Positions 52,049 through 61,297 are shown, numbered from the stretch's first letter. The stretch is DNA of 64,000 nt from Lacisediminihabitans sp040549525 (GCF_040549525.1 NZ_JBEPTM010000004.1:1-64000), one strand, 5' to 3'. A program made the numbers and translations. The notes: generated by a model from the sequence alone, not told the origin.

Positions 52049-52131
52049 GGCAGACTCCTTCGACCGCGGGGGATGACGATGGCGCTGTCGCCTGCGATTC
52101 TACTGAATCCCCCTCAGCGAATGAAGGACGG

Positions 52132-52905
52132 TTATCGCAGGATCACCGGCGAGGTCGGCCCGGTCACCAGGTCGGTGCCGAGGAAGGAGCCATCCGCGGC
52201 CTGGCGGCTGAGGTCGAGGGCTGCGGACACCCGGTAGTCGCCCGGTGCGAGATGGGGGAGGTCGTCGCGAAAACTCCCGGCGCTGTCGTCTTCTGCCGAG
52301 CAGGTGACCGGCACGAACGATGCCGGGTAGGTCAGGGATGCCCCGGGCGCGAGGTCGACGAGGGCGGCCATCGCGATCATGGCACCGTTGCTGTGCCACA
52401 GCACGACCCCGTCCCGGGAGAGAGTGATGGCCGGGCTCGCGGCAGTCGTGCCGGTGATGTGCTCGGTGCCGGTGTTGGTGAGGGTCACCGTGCCGGAGAC
52501 GCGATCGGCGGAGGCATCCGCCGGTTCGAAACGGGTCGTGAGAACGAGGCCATCGGCATTCGGGGCGACATCGGCGAGAGTGCCGCCACAGAGGTTGATC
52601 CTGTCGGCGGGAGCGCGTGTGAGCCCGCCATCGGTGGCGGAGCTCCCGAGGGGGGAGTCGCCCCTCGTCTCCGGTGCGCTGGCGCTGGTGGCCGACCCCG
52701 AGCTGAACGATGGCATGAGACCACGGATGCCGGTGAACCCGGCGACCCCGATGCCCGCCACCGCGAGGGTCGTGGCGCTGCCGACCGCGAACTGCTGCGC
52801 GACGCGGCGACGAGAGCTGCGGCGGAGCACGCGCGAGAGGTCGACTGTGCCGAGGGAGGGGCCGGCCTCGGCGAACATCTTCTTCAGGTCAGATTCTGTG
52901 GACAT
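52132..52905 (-). CDS. membrane protein, probable anti-sigma factor for the adjacent ECF sigma
   Basis: This 257-aa protein has a cytosolic N-terminal part of about 35 residues (DLKKMFAEAGPSLGTVDL, then RRSSRRR), a single membrane helix (about residues 38-60) and a 190-residue extracellular domain with beta-rich, Ser/Thr-rich sequence (GTVTLTNTGTEHITG). The gene overlaps the sigma gene by 17 nt, the usual arrangement for SigE-family ECF factors and their membrane regulators. No zinc motif is present. The anti-sigma role is inferred. Confidence 0.65.
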   Translation of the reverse strand: MSTESDLKKMFAEAGPSLGTVDLSRVLRRSSRRRVAQQFAVGSATTLAVAGIGVAGFTGIRGLMPSFSSGSATSASAPETRGDSPLGSSATDGGLTRAPADRINLCGGTLADVAPNADGLVLTTRFEPADASADRVSGTVTLTNTGTEHITGTTAASPAITLSRDGVVLWHSNGAMIAMAALVDLAPGASLTYPASFVPVTCSAEDDSAGSFRDDLPHLAPGDYRVSAALDLSRQAADGSFLGTDLVTGPTSPVILR

Positions 52906-53476
52906 GGATCGCTCCCTGTGGGTTGGTGGATTGCGGAGTGGATGCGGCGGGGCCGGGTTCGTCGGAGAGCGAGACGGCCATCTTGGCCAAGCCGTTGCTG
53001 AGATAGCGCTTCACCGCGCCGGAGGAGATGCCGAGCCACTCGGCGATGTCGTCGACCTTGAGGTCTTCGTAGTAGCGCAGCACGATGCAGGCCCGCTCCC
53101 GCGGGCTGAGCCGCGCCAGCTCAGCCGTGAGGTCGATGCGGCTGTCGGTGGCGGGAGCGGTGGACTCCTGGGCCTCTGGCACGGCGGCGAGGTGCGCGAT
53201 GCGGCGCCAGCGGGTGGTGCGGCGCCCCCTGTCGAGCCAGGTGTTGAGGATGGCCCGACGCACATAGGCTTCGGCGCTCGAAACCGTGAAGCCGTTGCGC
53301 AGGCGGCCGAAGGTCTTGACCAGGGCATCCTGCACCAGGTCTGCCGCGTCGTCCGGGCTGCCGCTGATCAGCCAGGCGTACCGCGTGAGGGCGTCGCCCC
53401 GCTCGGCCACGAGCGACTGCACGACCGATTGCCAGCCGCCGTAAGCCGGCTGATCCTGTGGTGTTGCCGCGGCCAT
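52889..53476 (-). CDS. SigE-family ECF RNA polymerase sigma factor
   Basis: This 195-aa ECF sigma factor has region 2 (RYAWLISGSPDDAADLVQDA, then AYVRRAILNTWLDRGRR) and region 4 (LSPRERACIVLRYYEDLKVD, then GISSGAVKRYLSNGLAKM). It belongs to the actinobacterial SigE-like group (SigE family by sequence, not the heat-shock factor). GAGGGG lies 6 nt before ATG 53476. An ECF-like promoter at 53519-53545 faces it, suggesting autoregulation. Confidence 0.88.
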   Translation of the reverse strand: MAAATPQDQPAYGGWQSVVQSLVAERGDALTRYAWLISGSPDDAADLVQDALVKTFGRLRNGFTVSSAEAYVRRAILNTWLDRGRRTTRWRRIAHLAAVPEAQESTAPATDSRIDLTAELARLSPRERACIVLRYYEDLKVDDIAEWLGISSGAVKRYLSNGLAKMAVSLSDEPGPAASTPQSTNPQGAIHVHRI

Positions 53477-53518
53477 CCGGTTCCCCTCGCGCGTCTTCTC
53501 AAAGAGTGTCTACCTTCT

Positions 53519-53545
53519 GAGACGCACGAGGGGGAGAAAACGTTG
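53519..53545 (-). promoter_or_regulatory. candidate ECF promoter upstream of the SigE-family gene
   Basis: On the minus strand CAACGTTTTC (53545-53536) is followed by GCGTCTC (53525-53519), with 17 nt between the AAC- and CGTC-type cores. An AAC -35 and CGTC -10 are the general pattern of ECF promoters. The right arm of a 13/14-matched inverted repeat (53483-53496 with 53520-53533) overlaps the -10. Confidence 0.5.
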
Positions 53546-53559
53546 TGACCGCGTGCCGA

Positions 53560-55419
53560 TCAGTTCTCGATGGACAGCTTGAGGCGGCGGCGGATGTCGG
53601 TGAGCTGGTTCGTGAGGCTCTCCGGCAGTCGATCCCCGAAGGTGGCGAAGAACTGCTCTGTCGCGTCGAGTTCGGCGAACCAGGCGTCCGGATCCACGTC
53701 GAAGAGCTGGGCGAGATCGCTGCGGCTCACGTCGATTCCGTCGAGGTTGAGTCCGCCGTCGACAGGCTTCCAGCCGAGAGGGGTGTCGAGAGCCGGGACG
53801 CGCGCGTCGACACGCTCGAGGATCCATTCGAGAACCCGGGAGTTCTCGGCGAAACCGGGCCAGAGGAACGACCCGTCGGCATCCTTGCGGAACCAGTTCA
53901 CCTGGAAGATCTTGGGCGCCTTCGCTCCGAGAGTCTTGCCGATGTCGAGCCAGTGCGACCAGTGGTCGGCCATGTTGTAGCCGCAGAACGGCATCATCGC
54001 GAAGGGGTCGCGTCGCAGCTCTCCGACGGTGCCCTCGGCCGCGGCGGTGCGCTCGGAGGAGACGGTGGCCCCGACGAACACGCCGTGCTCCCAGCCCCGA
54101 GCCTCGGTGACCAGCGGCACGTTGGTGGCGCGGCGTCCCCCGAAGATGATGGCGTCGATGACGACACCCTCCGGGTCGTCCCAGTCGTCGGCGATCGCCG
54201 GGCACTGGGCTGCAGCCACGGTGAAGCGGGAGTTGGGGTGGGCGGCCGGGGATCCGGATGCCGCGTTCCACGCCTTGCCCTGCCAGTCGACCAGGTTGTC
54301 GGGAGCCTTGGCGCTCAGCCCTTCCCACCACACGTCGCCGTCTTCTCGGAGGGCGACGTTGGTGAAGATGGTGTTGCCCCAGAGCGTGTCGATGGCCGTC
54401 TCGTTCGTGCCACGCCCGGTGCCGGGAGCGACGCCGAAGAACCCGGCCTCCGGGTTGATGGCCCGCAGACGGCCGTCGGGGCCGGGACGCAGCCAGGCGA
54501 TGTCGTCCCCGATCGTCTCGACCTTCCAGCCGGGGATCGACGGCTTGAGCATCGCGAGATTCGTCTTACCGCAGGCGGAGGGGAACGCGGCGACGACGTG
54601 GAAGGCCTTGCCACGCGGGTTGGTCACCTTGAGGATCAGCATGTGTTCGGCGAGCCAACCCTCGTCCCTGGCGAGCACGGAGGCGATCCGGAGGGCGAAG
54701 GACTTCTTCGCGAGCAGGGCATTTCCGCCGTAGGCCGAGCCGTACGACCAGATTTCTCGGGTCTCCGGGAAGTGGGAGATGTACTTGGTCTCGTTGCAGG
54801 GCCACGGCACGTCTTTCGCGCCGTCGACGAGGGGAGCTCCGACGCTGTGAACCGCGGGAACCCACTCGGTGTCCGGGCCGATCAGCGCAAGGGCGTCCGC
54901 TCCCATCCGAGTCATGATGCGGGTGCTGACGACGACGTAGGGGGAGTCGGTGAGCTGCACGCCCAGCTTGGCGAGCGGGCTGCCGAGGGGACCCATCGAG
55001 AACGGCACGACGTACATCGTGCGGCCGCGCATGCTGCCGGAGAACAGCCCGGCGAGCGTCGCACGCATCTCGGCGGGCTCGCGCCAGTTGTTGGTCGGTC
55101 CGGCGGCATCCTCGGTTTCCGAGCAGATGAAGGTGCGGGCCTCGACGCGAGCGACATCGCTCGGGTCGCTGCGGGCGAGGAAGCTGTTGGGGCGGTGCTC
55201 GGCATTGAGGCGCAGGAGGGTTCCGGAGTCGACCATCAGGTGGGTGAGGCGGTCGTTCTCGGCGAGCGATCCGTCGCACCAGACGACGGCATCCGGGGTG
55301 GTGATCGCGGCGATCGACGCGACCCACGCGACGACACGGGAATCGGCGTTCATCGGCACCGCGCCGGCGGCGTCCGGCGTGGTGGGAAGGGAGGTCGGTC
55401 GGGCTGAGGTGATGGTCAT
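53560..55419 (-). CDS. pckG: phosphoenolpyruvate carboxykinase, GTP-dependent
   Basis: This 619-aa enzyme converts oxaloacetate and GTP to PEP, the first step of gluconeogenesis and the main C4-to-C3 link in actinobacteria. The GTP-type P-loop FPSACGKTNLAML, the GDDIAWL metal-binding block and FGGRRATNVPLV are all visible. ATG 55419 gives the usual length. It is divergent from a RamB-like regulator across 135 nt that include a long-spaced inverted repeat. Confidence 0.95.
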   Translation of the reverse strand: MTITSARPTSLPTTPDAAGAVPMNADSRVVAWVASIAAITTPDAVVWCDGSLAENDRLTHLMVDSGTLLRLNAEHRPNSFLARSDPSDVARVEARTFICSETEDAAGPTNNWREPAEMRATLAGLFSGSMRGRTMYVVPFSMGPLGSPLAKLGVQLTDSPYVVVSTRIMTRMGADALALIGPDTEWVPAVHSVGAPLVDGAKDVPWPCNETKYISHFPETREIWSYGSAYGGNALLAKKSFALRIASVLARDEGWLAEHMLILKVTNPRGKAFHVVAAFPSACGKTNLAMLKPSIPGWKVETIGDDIAWLRPGPDGRLRAINPEAGFFGVAPGTGRGTNETAIDTLWGNTIFTNVALREDGDVWWEGLSAKAPDNLVDWQGKAWNAASGSPAAHPNSRFTVAAAQCPAIADDWDDPEGVVIDAIIFGGRRATNVPLVTEARGWEHGVFVGATVSSERTAAAEGTVGELRRDPFAMMPFCGYNMADHWSHWLDIGKTLGAKAPKIFQVNWFRKDADGSFLWPGFAENSRVLEWILERVDARVPALDTPLGWKPVDGGLNLDGIDVSRSDLAQLFDVDPDAWFAELDATEQFFATFGDRLPESLTNQLTDIRRRLKLSIEN

Positions 55420-55477
55420 GTCTCGTCCGTTTCGTCTGAGGGCCGGGCTGGGTGGCCGAAAATTCCGGCCCTGAAAC

Positions 55478-55537
55478 AAGATTGCGCGGCTTTCTCCGTG
55501 ATTTCTAGCGAAACAGCTGGTAAGAATGGGCAATCTT
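55478..55537. promoter_or_regulatory. inverted repeat AAGATTGC in the pckG/ramB control region
   Basis: AAGATTGC at 55478-55485 and GCAATCTT at 55530-55537 are a perfect 8-bp inverted pair, 44 nt apart, with one half near each divergent gene. This suits a regulator that binds two sites, perhaps the RamB-like protein encoded alongside. The match to published RamB/PrpR motifs is only partial (shared TTGC core). Confidence 0.45.
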
Positions 55538-55554
55538 TCACTAGTATCAAATGC

Positions 55555-56985
55555 ATGACCGATCTTGCGACGCTGGGCCAGCGCATCCGACATTTCCGCA
55601 ACGAAGCGGGGCTCACCCTCGACCAACTCGGGGAGCGGGTCGGCATCGCGGGCAGCCAGCTCTCCCTGATGGAGAACGGGCGTCGCGAACCCCGGCTCTC
55701 CCTGCTGCAGGGGATCGCCGGCACCGTCGGCATCCCGGTGTCCCAACTGCTCGACGACGCCCCCCCGACGCCGCGCGCCGCACTCGAGATCGAACTGGAC
55801 CGGATGCAGAAGGCGGCCGTCTACCAGGGGCTCGGGCTTCCGGCCATCCGTCCCTCCCGCACGATGCCGGAGGAGACGCTCCAGTCTCTTGTCGGACTTC
55901 ATCGCGAGCTCGCCCGTCGCGCACGCGAGGCGATCGCCACCCCGGAGGAGGCCCGGCGGGCGAACACCGAGCTGCGGCAATCCATGCGTACCAGAGACAA
56001 CTACATGCCGGAGATCGAAGAGCTCGCCGAGGAGGCGGTTCGCGGCGTCGGCTACGTCGGCGGCGCGCTCACCCATCGCGCCGTCAACCTCATGGCGAAG
56101 AAGCTGGGCTTCGAGTTGATCTTCGTGAATGACCTTCCGCACTCCACGCGTTCCGTCACCGACCTCGCCAACGGGCGGATCTACCTGCCCCCCGCGTCGA
56201 TCCCCGGCGGGCACGGGCTGCGCTCGATGGCGCTCCAAGCGCTCGCGCACCGTCTGCTCGGGCATCAGGAACCCGAGAGCTACGCCGAATTCCTTCGCCA
56301 GCGGCTGGAGATCAACTACTTCGCGGCGGCCTGTCTCATGCCTCTCACCCAGTCGGTGGAGTTCCTCAACCGGGCGAAGGCGGAGCGCAACCTCGCGGTC
56401 GAGGACTTCCGGGATGCCTTCGGCGTCACCCACGAAGCGGCCGCACTGCGATTCACCAACCTCGCGACGACACACCTGGGGATGCCGGTGCACTTCCTGC
56501 GGGTCGGCGAAGACGGCGCGCTCTACAAGGGCTACGAGAACGACGGATTGCAACTGCCGACGGATATCACGGGCTCGACCGAGGGCCAGCTGGTGTGCCG
56601 CCACTGGAGCGCCCGCACCGCGTTCTGGCGCCCCAACCGCACCAACGAGTTCTACCAGTACACCGATACCCCCACCGGCACCTACTGGTGTTCGACCCAG
56701 ACCGGCACCGCGAGCAACGAGGAGTTCTCCATCACCTTCGGGGTGCCATTCGCCGATGCGAAATGGTTCCGTGGGCGGGACACGACCAATCGGGTGACCT
56801 CACGCTGCCCCGACGCGAATTGTTGCCGGCGCCCCGACACGGAGTTGTCGAAGCGGTGGGCGCACCAGGCGTGGCCGAGCGCGAAGCTGCACGCTCACAT
56901 CCTGGCGCCGCTGCCCTCCGGCACGTTCCCCGGCGTCGACGACACTGAGCTCTACGCCTTTCTCGAGGCTCACTCGGGGGAGTGA
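55555..56985 (+). CDS. RamB/PrpR-like XRE-family regulator with IrrE/ImmA-like domain
   Basis: This 476-aa regulator has an N-terminal XRE helix-turn-helix (LTLDQLGERVGIAGSQLSLM), a central IrrE/ImmA-like part (about residues 165-290, with ALAHRLLGHQEPESYAEFL) and a C-terminal cysteine-bearing domain (RCPDANCC) of the short-chain fatty-acyl regulator type. In corynebacteria RamB controls acetate and glyoxylate genes, and in mycobacteria PrpR controls propionate genes. Its position divergent from pckG suggests control of gluconeogenesis from acetate or propionate. ATG 55555 is chosen; the last 16 nt overlap glycerate kinase. Confidence 0.85.
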   Translation: MTDLATLGQRIRHFRNEAGLTLDQLGERVGIAGSQLSLMENGRREPRLSLLQGIAGTVGIPVSQLLDDAPPTPRAALEIELDRMQKAAVYQGLGLPAIRPSRTMPEETLQSLVGLHRELARRAREAIATPEEARRANTELRQSMRTRDNYMPEIEELAEEAVRGVGYVGGALTHRAVNLMAKKLGFELIFVNDLPHSTRSVTDLANGRIYLPPASIPGGHGLRSMALQALAHRLLGHQEPESYAEFLRQRLEINYFAAACLMPLTQSVEFLNRAKAERNLAVEDFRDAFGVTHEAAALRFTNLATTHLGMPVHFLRVGEDGALYKGYENDGLQLPTDITGSTEGQLVCRHWSARTAFWRPNRTNEFYQYTDTPTGTYWCSTQTGTASNEEFSITFGVPFADAKWFRGRDTTNRVTSRCPDANCCRRPDTELSKRWAHQAWPSAKLHAHILAPLPSGTFPGVDDTELYAFLEAHSGE

Positions 56986-58130
56986 TCCGCGGCCCGGGCG
57001 GCGGCTGCTCCGGCCTCCCGCAGCCAGCGGGCGGGGTCGGCCATCGCTGCCGCGGCCGAGCCCGCGACATCCGCTAGCCCGGATGCCCAGAGCGCCCTGC
57101 CGTCGGAACCGACCGGCGCCACCGCGAGCTGCCCCGCGATCACGGCGACCGGCACGCCACGGTCGCCCGCCAGACCGATCAGAGTGCCGACGAGCTTTCC
57201 CGTGCTGGATGTCGCGTCGAAGCGCCCCTCGCCGGTGATCAGCAGATCCGCATCCGCTACCGCTTCCGGCACTCCCGTGAGGGCGCAGAGGTACTCGGCG
57301 CCGGGCTCGATGCTGGCACCCCAGGCCGCGGCGAAACCGTAAGCAGCGCCACCCGCGGCGCCCATTCCCGGTCGTGTGGGATCGGCAGCGTGGCGGTCGG
57401 CGGTGGCAACTTCGGAACCGCACGAATCTGCACTGCGGAGGTCAGCACCGAGAAGCCGCGCGAAGTGGGCGAGAGCCGCGTCCAGCTCTGCGACCTCCGT
57501 TGGCGAGGCCCCCTTCTGTGGCCCGAAGACCGCGGCGGCGCCGGTCGGTCCGAGCAGGGGAGCCGAGACATCCGTCAACAGCGTGACACCGCCCGGCGGC
57601 GGCGCTCTGAGCTGCGAGCGGTCGAGGGAGCCCAGCGAGGCGAGCGCGCCTCCACCCGCGGTGAGGGTGCCGTCGGAGCGAAGACCGAGCGCGGAGAGAG
57701 CGCCGGCCGCCCCATCCGTCGAGGCCGACCCTCCCAACCCGATGATGAGCCGCGATGCCCCAGAGGCCAGCGCGCTGCCGATCACCTGACCGAGCCCTTC
57801 CGTCGATGCACCGAGCGGATCGAGCCTTCGCATCAGCGGGATCCCCGACATCTGCGCCAGTTCGACCACGGCCGTGCCGTCCGGCAGCAAGAGCCAGGCT
57901 CCGGGGGTCTGCCTTCCATCCGGACCGGACACCGGACCGGCGTCGCGTCGCCGCGCCCCCGGCACGGAGGCTTCGACAGCGTCGAGTGTGCCCTCGCCCC
58001 CGTCGGCCAGCGGGATCAGCGTGAGTGAGTCCCCTGGGCGCACCGACGCCCAACCCTCCGCGATCGCTCGGGCAACATCGAGCGCACCGAGAGAGCCCTT
58101 GAACGAGTCGGGCGCGATCACGATCTTCAT
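56970..58130 (-). CDS. glycerate kinase, GlxK family
   Basis: This 386-aa protein starts with the family signature MKIVIAPDSFKGSLGALDVA and contains LIPLADGGEGT and LIIGLGGSASTDGAAGAL, all typical of GarK/GlxK glycerate 2-kinases. It phosphorylates D-glycerate to feed lower glycolysis. The motif ITGEGRFDATSSTGK lies near the C-terminus. It is convergent with the RamB-like gene. Confidence 0.92.
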   Translation of the reverse strand: MKIVIAPDSFKGSLGALDVARAIAEGWASVRPGDSLTLIPLADGGEGTLDAVEASVPGARRRDAGPVSGPDGRQTPGAWLLLPDGTAVVELAQMSGIPLMRRLDPLGASTEGLGQVIGSALASGASRLIIGLGGSASTDGAAGALSALGLRSDGTLTAGGGALASLGSLDRSQLRAPPPGGVTLLTDVSAPLLGPTGAAAVFGPQKGASPTEVAELDAALAHFARLLGADLRSADSCGSEVATADRHAADPTRPGMGAAGGAAYGFAAAWGASIEPGAEYLCALTGVPEAVADADLLITGEGRFDATSSTGKLVGTLIGLAGDRGVPVAVIAGQLAVAPVGSDGRALWASGLADVAGSAAAAMADPARWLREAGAAAARAADHSPE

Positions 58131-58174
58131 TCGACAGTGCCAGTCACGCTCCCGATGTTAGCGGGGCGGGTTTG

Positions 58175-59182
58175 TCAGGGTGTTGCCTCATCCAGCCGGG
58201 CGAAGGCGAGCGCGAGCGCGGCGTGCGCCGTCGAGGTGACCTCGACCGTCGCGCCCGCGGCTTCGAGAGTGAGCAGCGCGGCGCCGACGATCGGCCGGTC
58301 ACGCACGAGGGATATCCGGGCGAGGGGACTGCGCCGGTTGAGCTTCTCCTCGATGGCGGCGAGAAACGGCCCGTGTCCCGCGGCGAGCACCCCGCCGCCG
58401 AGCACCACGGGAACGGGACGCGAATCCAACTCCAGTCGACTGATGGCCGCACCGGCGAGCGCCACGATCTCCTCGGCCTGGCGGTCGAGGATGAGCATGG
58501 CCGCCGCATCCCCGCTGTCCGCGGCATCGAAGACCAGGGGGGCGAGGAGCGCAAGGCTCGACACGGAGAGGCGTGCGAAATGGAGCGCTTCGATCACCGC
58601 CCGGATGTCGGGCAGCCCGAAGAAATCAGGAACGGACCGGCTGAACTGTGTGGCGGGCCCGCGGCCGTCGGCCGCCCGGGCGGCATGCCACAGGGCCTGC
58701 TCGCCCAGCTGGAAGCCGCCGCCCCAATCACCGGAGATGGGGCCGAGAGCGGGGAATCGGGCAGTGGCCCCGTCGGCGCGCACGCCGACGCAGTTGATGC
58801 CGGTCCCGCAGATCACGGCGACGGCATCCGCCTGCTGGGTGCCGGTGCGCAGGAGGGCGAACATGTCGTTGTCGACGAGGGGGCTGCCGACCGAGGCCCA
58901 GGGAAGGTGAGCGACAGCCTCACGAAAGATCTTGATCTCGCTCTCCAGGTCGAGGCCGGAGACGAAGACACCGGTGCCGACGAGGGGGAGTCCTGAGCTC
59001 TGGAGCACCTCAGTGACGAGGGAATCGACCACCGCGACGGCCGCGCCGAGCCCCTGCGTCTGCGGGTTGGAGGCCGCGCCGCGGGCATGTGCCCGTACGG
59101 TGCCCTCGAGGTCGACCGCGACGGCATCCGTCTTCGACCCGCCGCCATCGATGGCGACGATGACGCCCGCATCCGCGCTCAT
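58175..59182 (-). CDS. BadF/BadG-type sugar kinase (N-acetylglucosamine kinase-like)
   Basis: This 335-aa ASKHA-fold protein has the phosphate-1 motif VIVAIDGGGSKTDAVAVD at the N-terminus, the CGTGINCVG phosphate-2 motif and GDWGGGFQLG, as in GlcNAc kinase and related BadF-type ATPases. ATG 59182 overlaps the upstream GH4 stop as ATGA; a further upstream in-frame ATG is less likely. In this operon it probably phosphorylates the sugar brought in by the ABC importer or a product of the GH4 enzyme. Confidence 0.82.
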   Translation of the reverse strand: MSADAGVIVAIDGGGSKTDAVAVDLEGTVRAHARGAASNPQTQGLGAAVAVVDSLVTEVLQSSGLPLVGTGVFVSGLDLESEIKIFREAVAHLPWASVGSPLVDNDMFALLRTGTQQADAVAVICGTGINCVGVRADGATARFPALGPISGDWGGGFQLGEQALWHAARAADGRGPATQFSRSVPDFFGLPDIRAVIEALHFARLSVSSLALLAPLVFDAADSGDAAAMLILDRQAEEIVALAGAAISRLELDSRPVPVVLGGGVLAAGHGPFLAAIEEKLNRRSPLARISLVRDRPIVGAALLTLEAAGATVEVTSTAHAALALAFARLDEATP

Positions 59183-60438
59183 CGCGTCCACGCGAGATGT
59201 CGGCTGTTCTCGGCCAGCAGCAGGTCGGTGAGCTTCTCGGCGCGATCGAACTGGCGCACGAGTGGATGGGCGACCATCGCCCGCAGCACACGGTCGCGGC
59301 CGCCGTGCAGCGCAGCATCGAGAGCGAGCCGTTCGTAGCCTGCGACGTCCGCGATGAGGCCCGCCAGGTCATCCGGGAGCGGGGCGATCGGCAGGGCCGT
59401 GAGCCCCGCTGCGGCCACCGTCGCCGGCACCTCGATCACGTGGTCGTCGGGCAAAAACGGCAGGGCGCCGTCATTGCGGATGTTCACCACCTGCACGTCG
59501 CGCCGGTCCGAGACCAGGGATGCGATCAGGTCCACCGCCGCCTCGGAGTAGTACGCGCCGCCACGTTTCTCGAGGATGGCCGGCTTGGTGTCGACGTGGG
59601 GGTCGGCGTAGAGCTTCAGCAGTTGCGCCTCGACCTCCATCACCGCTTCCGCACGGGTGGGGGAGCCGAGCTGCTCCCGCAAGACCTGGTCATGACTGTA
59701 GAAATAGCGGAGGTAGTAGGAGGGCACCGATCCCAGCAGCGACAGGAGCTCCGGTGGCAGTTCCACCTCTTCCGCGAGGTCTCCGAGGCGTGAGGCGAGC
59801 AGTTCGGGCAGTGCATCCCGGCCGCCGACGGTGACGCCGCGCTCCCAGGTGAGGTGGTTGAGGCCGACATGGTCGAGGCGCACCTCGCGGAAGTCCACGT
59901 CGAGCATCGCGGCGAATCGCCGCTGGAAACCGATGGCGACATTGCAGAGTCCCACGGCGCGGTGGCCGGCCCCGACAAGGGCTCGCGTGACGATGCCGAC
60001 CGGGTTGGTGAAGTCGATGATCCAGGCGTCCGGTTTCGCGTGGGTTCGCACTTTCTCGGCGATGTCCAGCACCACCGGCACCGTGCGGAGGGCCTTTGCG
60101 AAGCCTCCCGGTCCCGTCGTCTCCTGCCCGATCACTCCGGCCTCGTGCGGCCAGGTCTCGTCGCCATGACGCGCGGTCTGTCCTCCGATGCGCAGCTGCA
60201 GCAGCACGACATCGGCGTTCTCCACCCCGGCGACGACATCCGAGGTCGCGTGGATGACTCCCGGATGCCCGGCGCGGGCGAACATGCGCCGCGAGACACC
60301 CGAGACGAGTTCGAGGCGGTGCGCATCCGGATCCACCAACCAGAGTTCCTCGATGGGCAGAACCTCGCGAAGGCGCGCGAAGCCGTCGATGAGCTCGGGC
60401 GTGTAGGTGGAGGCCCCGCCGATGACAGTGAGTTTCAT
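59179..60438 (-). CDS. GH4 family 6-phospho-glycosidase (6-phospho-beta-glucosidase-like)
   Basis: This 419-aa NAD+- and Mn2+-dependent glycosidase has the Rossmann start LTVIGGASTYTPELIDG, the metal-binding Cys in LCNVAIG and the metal-binding His in VGLNHLTW. The TNPVGIVTRAL segment fits the 6-phospho-beta-glucosidase branch. GH4 enzymes of this branch need a 6-phosphorylated disaccharide. The operon encodes an ABC importer rather than a PTS, so a kinase step is required. It follows the second permease gene by 10 nt. Confidence 0.88.
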   Translation of the reverse strand: MKLTVIGGASTYTPELIDGFARLREVLPIEELWLVDPDAHRLELVSGVSRRMFARAGHPGVIHATSDVVAGVENADVVLLQLRIGGQTARHGDETWPHEAGVIGQETTGPGGFAKALRTVPVVLDIAEKVRTHAKPDAWIIDFTNPVGIVTRALVGAGHRAVGLCNVAIGFQRRFAAMLDVDFREVRLDHVGLNHLTWERGVTVGGRDALPELLASRLGDLAEEVELPPELLSLLGSVPSYYLRYFYSHDQVLREQLGSPTRAEAVMEVEAQLLKLYADPHVDTKPAILEKRGGAYYSEAAVDLIASLVSDRRDVQVVNIRNDGALPFLPDDHVIEVPATVAAAGLTALPIAPLPDDLAGLIADVAGYERLALDAALHGGRDRVLRAMVAHPLVRQFDRAEKLTDLLLAENSRHLAWTR

Positions 60439-60448
60439 GCTGTTTTCC

Positions 60449-61297
60449 TTAACCTTTGACGCCGGTGAGCGTGATGCCCTCGACGAAGATTTTCTGTGCG
60501 AAGAAGAAGATGATGACCACGGGAACCAACACGAGGATCGTCATGGTCATCGTGATGCTCCAGTCGGTGCCGTGAACGCTGCGGAAGCTTGCCAAGCCGT
60601 ACGCCACCGGCCAGGCCGCCGGGTTCTCGGAGGTGTAGAGCAGTGGTCCGTAGTAGTCATTCCACGAGTTGAAGAACATGAAGAGCCCCGCGGCGGCGAT
60701 GCCGGGACGCGCCATCGGGACGATCACCCGCAGCAACACGGCCCACTCGCTGCAGCCGTCGATCCGCGCGGCATCCGCGTATTCCTTCGGGATGGTGAGG
60801 AAGAACTGGCGCAGCAGGAAGATCGAGAACGCGTCCCCGAGCAGATTCGGCAGGATGAGCGGCCAGAGCGTGCCGGTGAGATGCAGTTGCGACCACATCA
60901 CATAGATCGGAATCGCGGTCACCTGAGGCGGCAACAGCATCGCGACGATGATGCAGAGGAACAGCACCCCCGATCCGCGGAACCGGATGCGTGCGAGCGC
61001 GTACGCGGCCGGCACCGATGAGACAAGCATGAAGCCCGTCGCGAGCACGGCGTATAGCGCCGAATTGCCGAACCACTGCCCGAGCGGCACCGTCTGGAAC
61101 ACGCGGACGTAGTTCTCCCAGTGCCAGGTGGTGGGGATCAGCGACGCGGTAAGCGCCTGCTTGTTTGACATCAGTGAGGTGAGGAACACGAAGGCTATCG
61201 GGGCGATGAACAGCACCCCGATGGCGACGAGGATCGCGTGTTCCCCGATCCACGCCAGCACCCGACGGCGGGAGCGCGGGGCCGCGACTACGGTCAT
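60449..61297 (-). CDS. carbohydrate ABC transporter permease (MalG type)
   Basis: This 282-aa, six-helix permease has the EAA loop EYADAARIDGCSEWAVLLRV followed by PMARPGIAA. ATG 61297 overlaps the previous permease stop (ATGA). It pairs with the preceding permease; no ATPase gene is in the operon, so a shared MsiK-type ATPase encoded elsewhere probably energises it, as is usual in actinobacteria. Confidence 0.92.
   Translation of the reverse strand: MTVVAAPRSRRRVLAWIGEHAILVAIGVLFIAPIAFVFLTSLMSNKQALTASLIPTTWHWENYVRVFQTVPLGQWFGNSALYAVLATGFMLVSSVPAAYALARIRFRGSGVLFLCIIVAMLLPPQVTAIPIYVMWSQLHLTGTLWPLILPNLLGDAFSIFLLRQFFLTIPKEYADAARIDGCSEWAVLLRVIVPMARPGIAAAGLFMFFNSWNDYYGPLLYTSENPAAWPVAYGLASFRSVHGTDWSITMTMTILVLVPVVIIFFFAQKIFVEGITLTGVKG

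Noticed and set aside
53545..55407. 620-codon open frame on the plus strand
   Set aside because: It is a shadow of pckG on the other strand with no family motifs.
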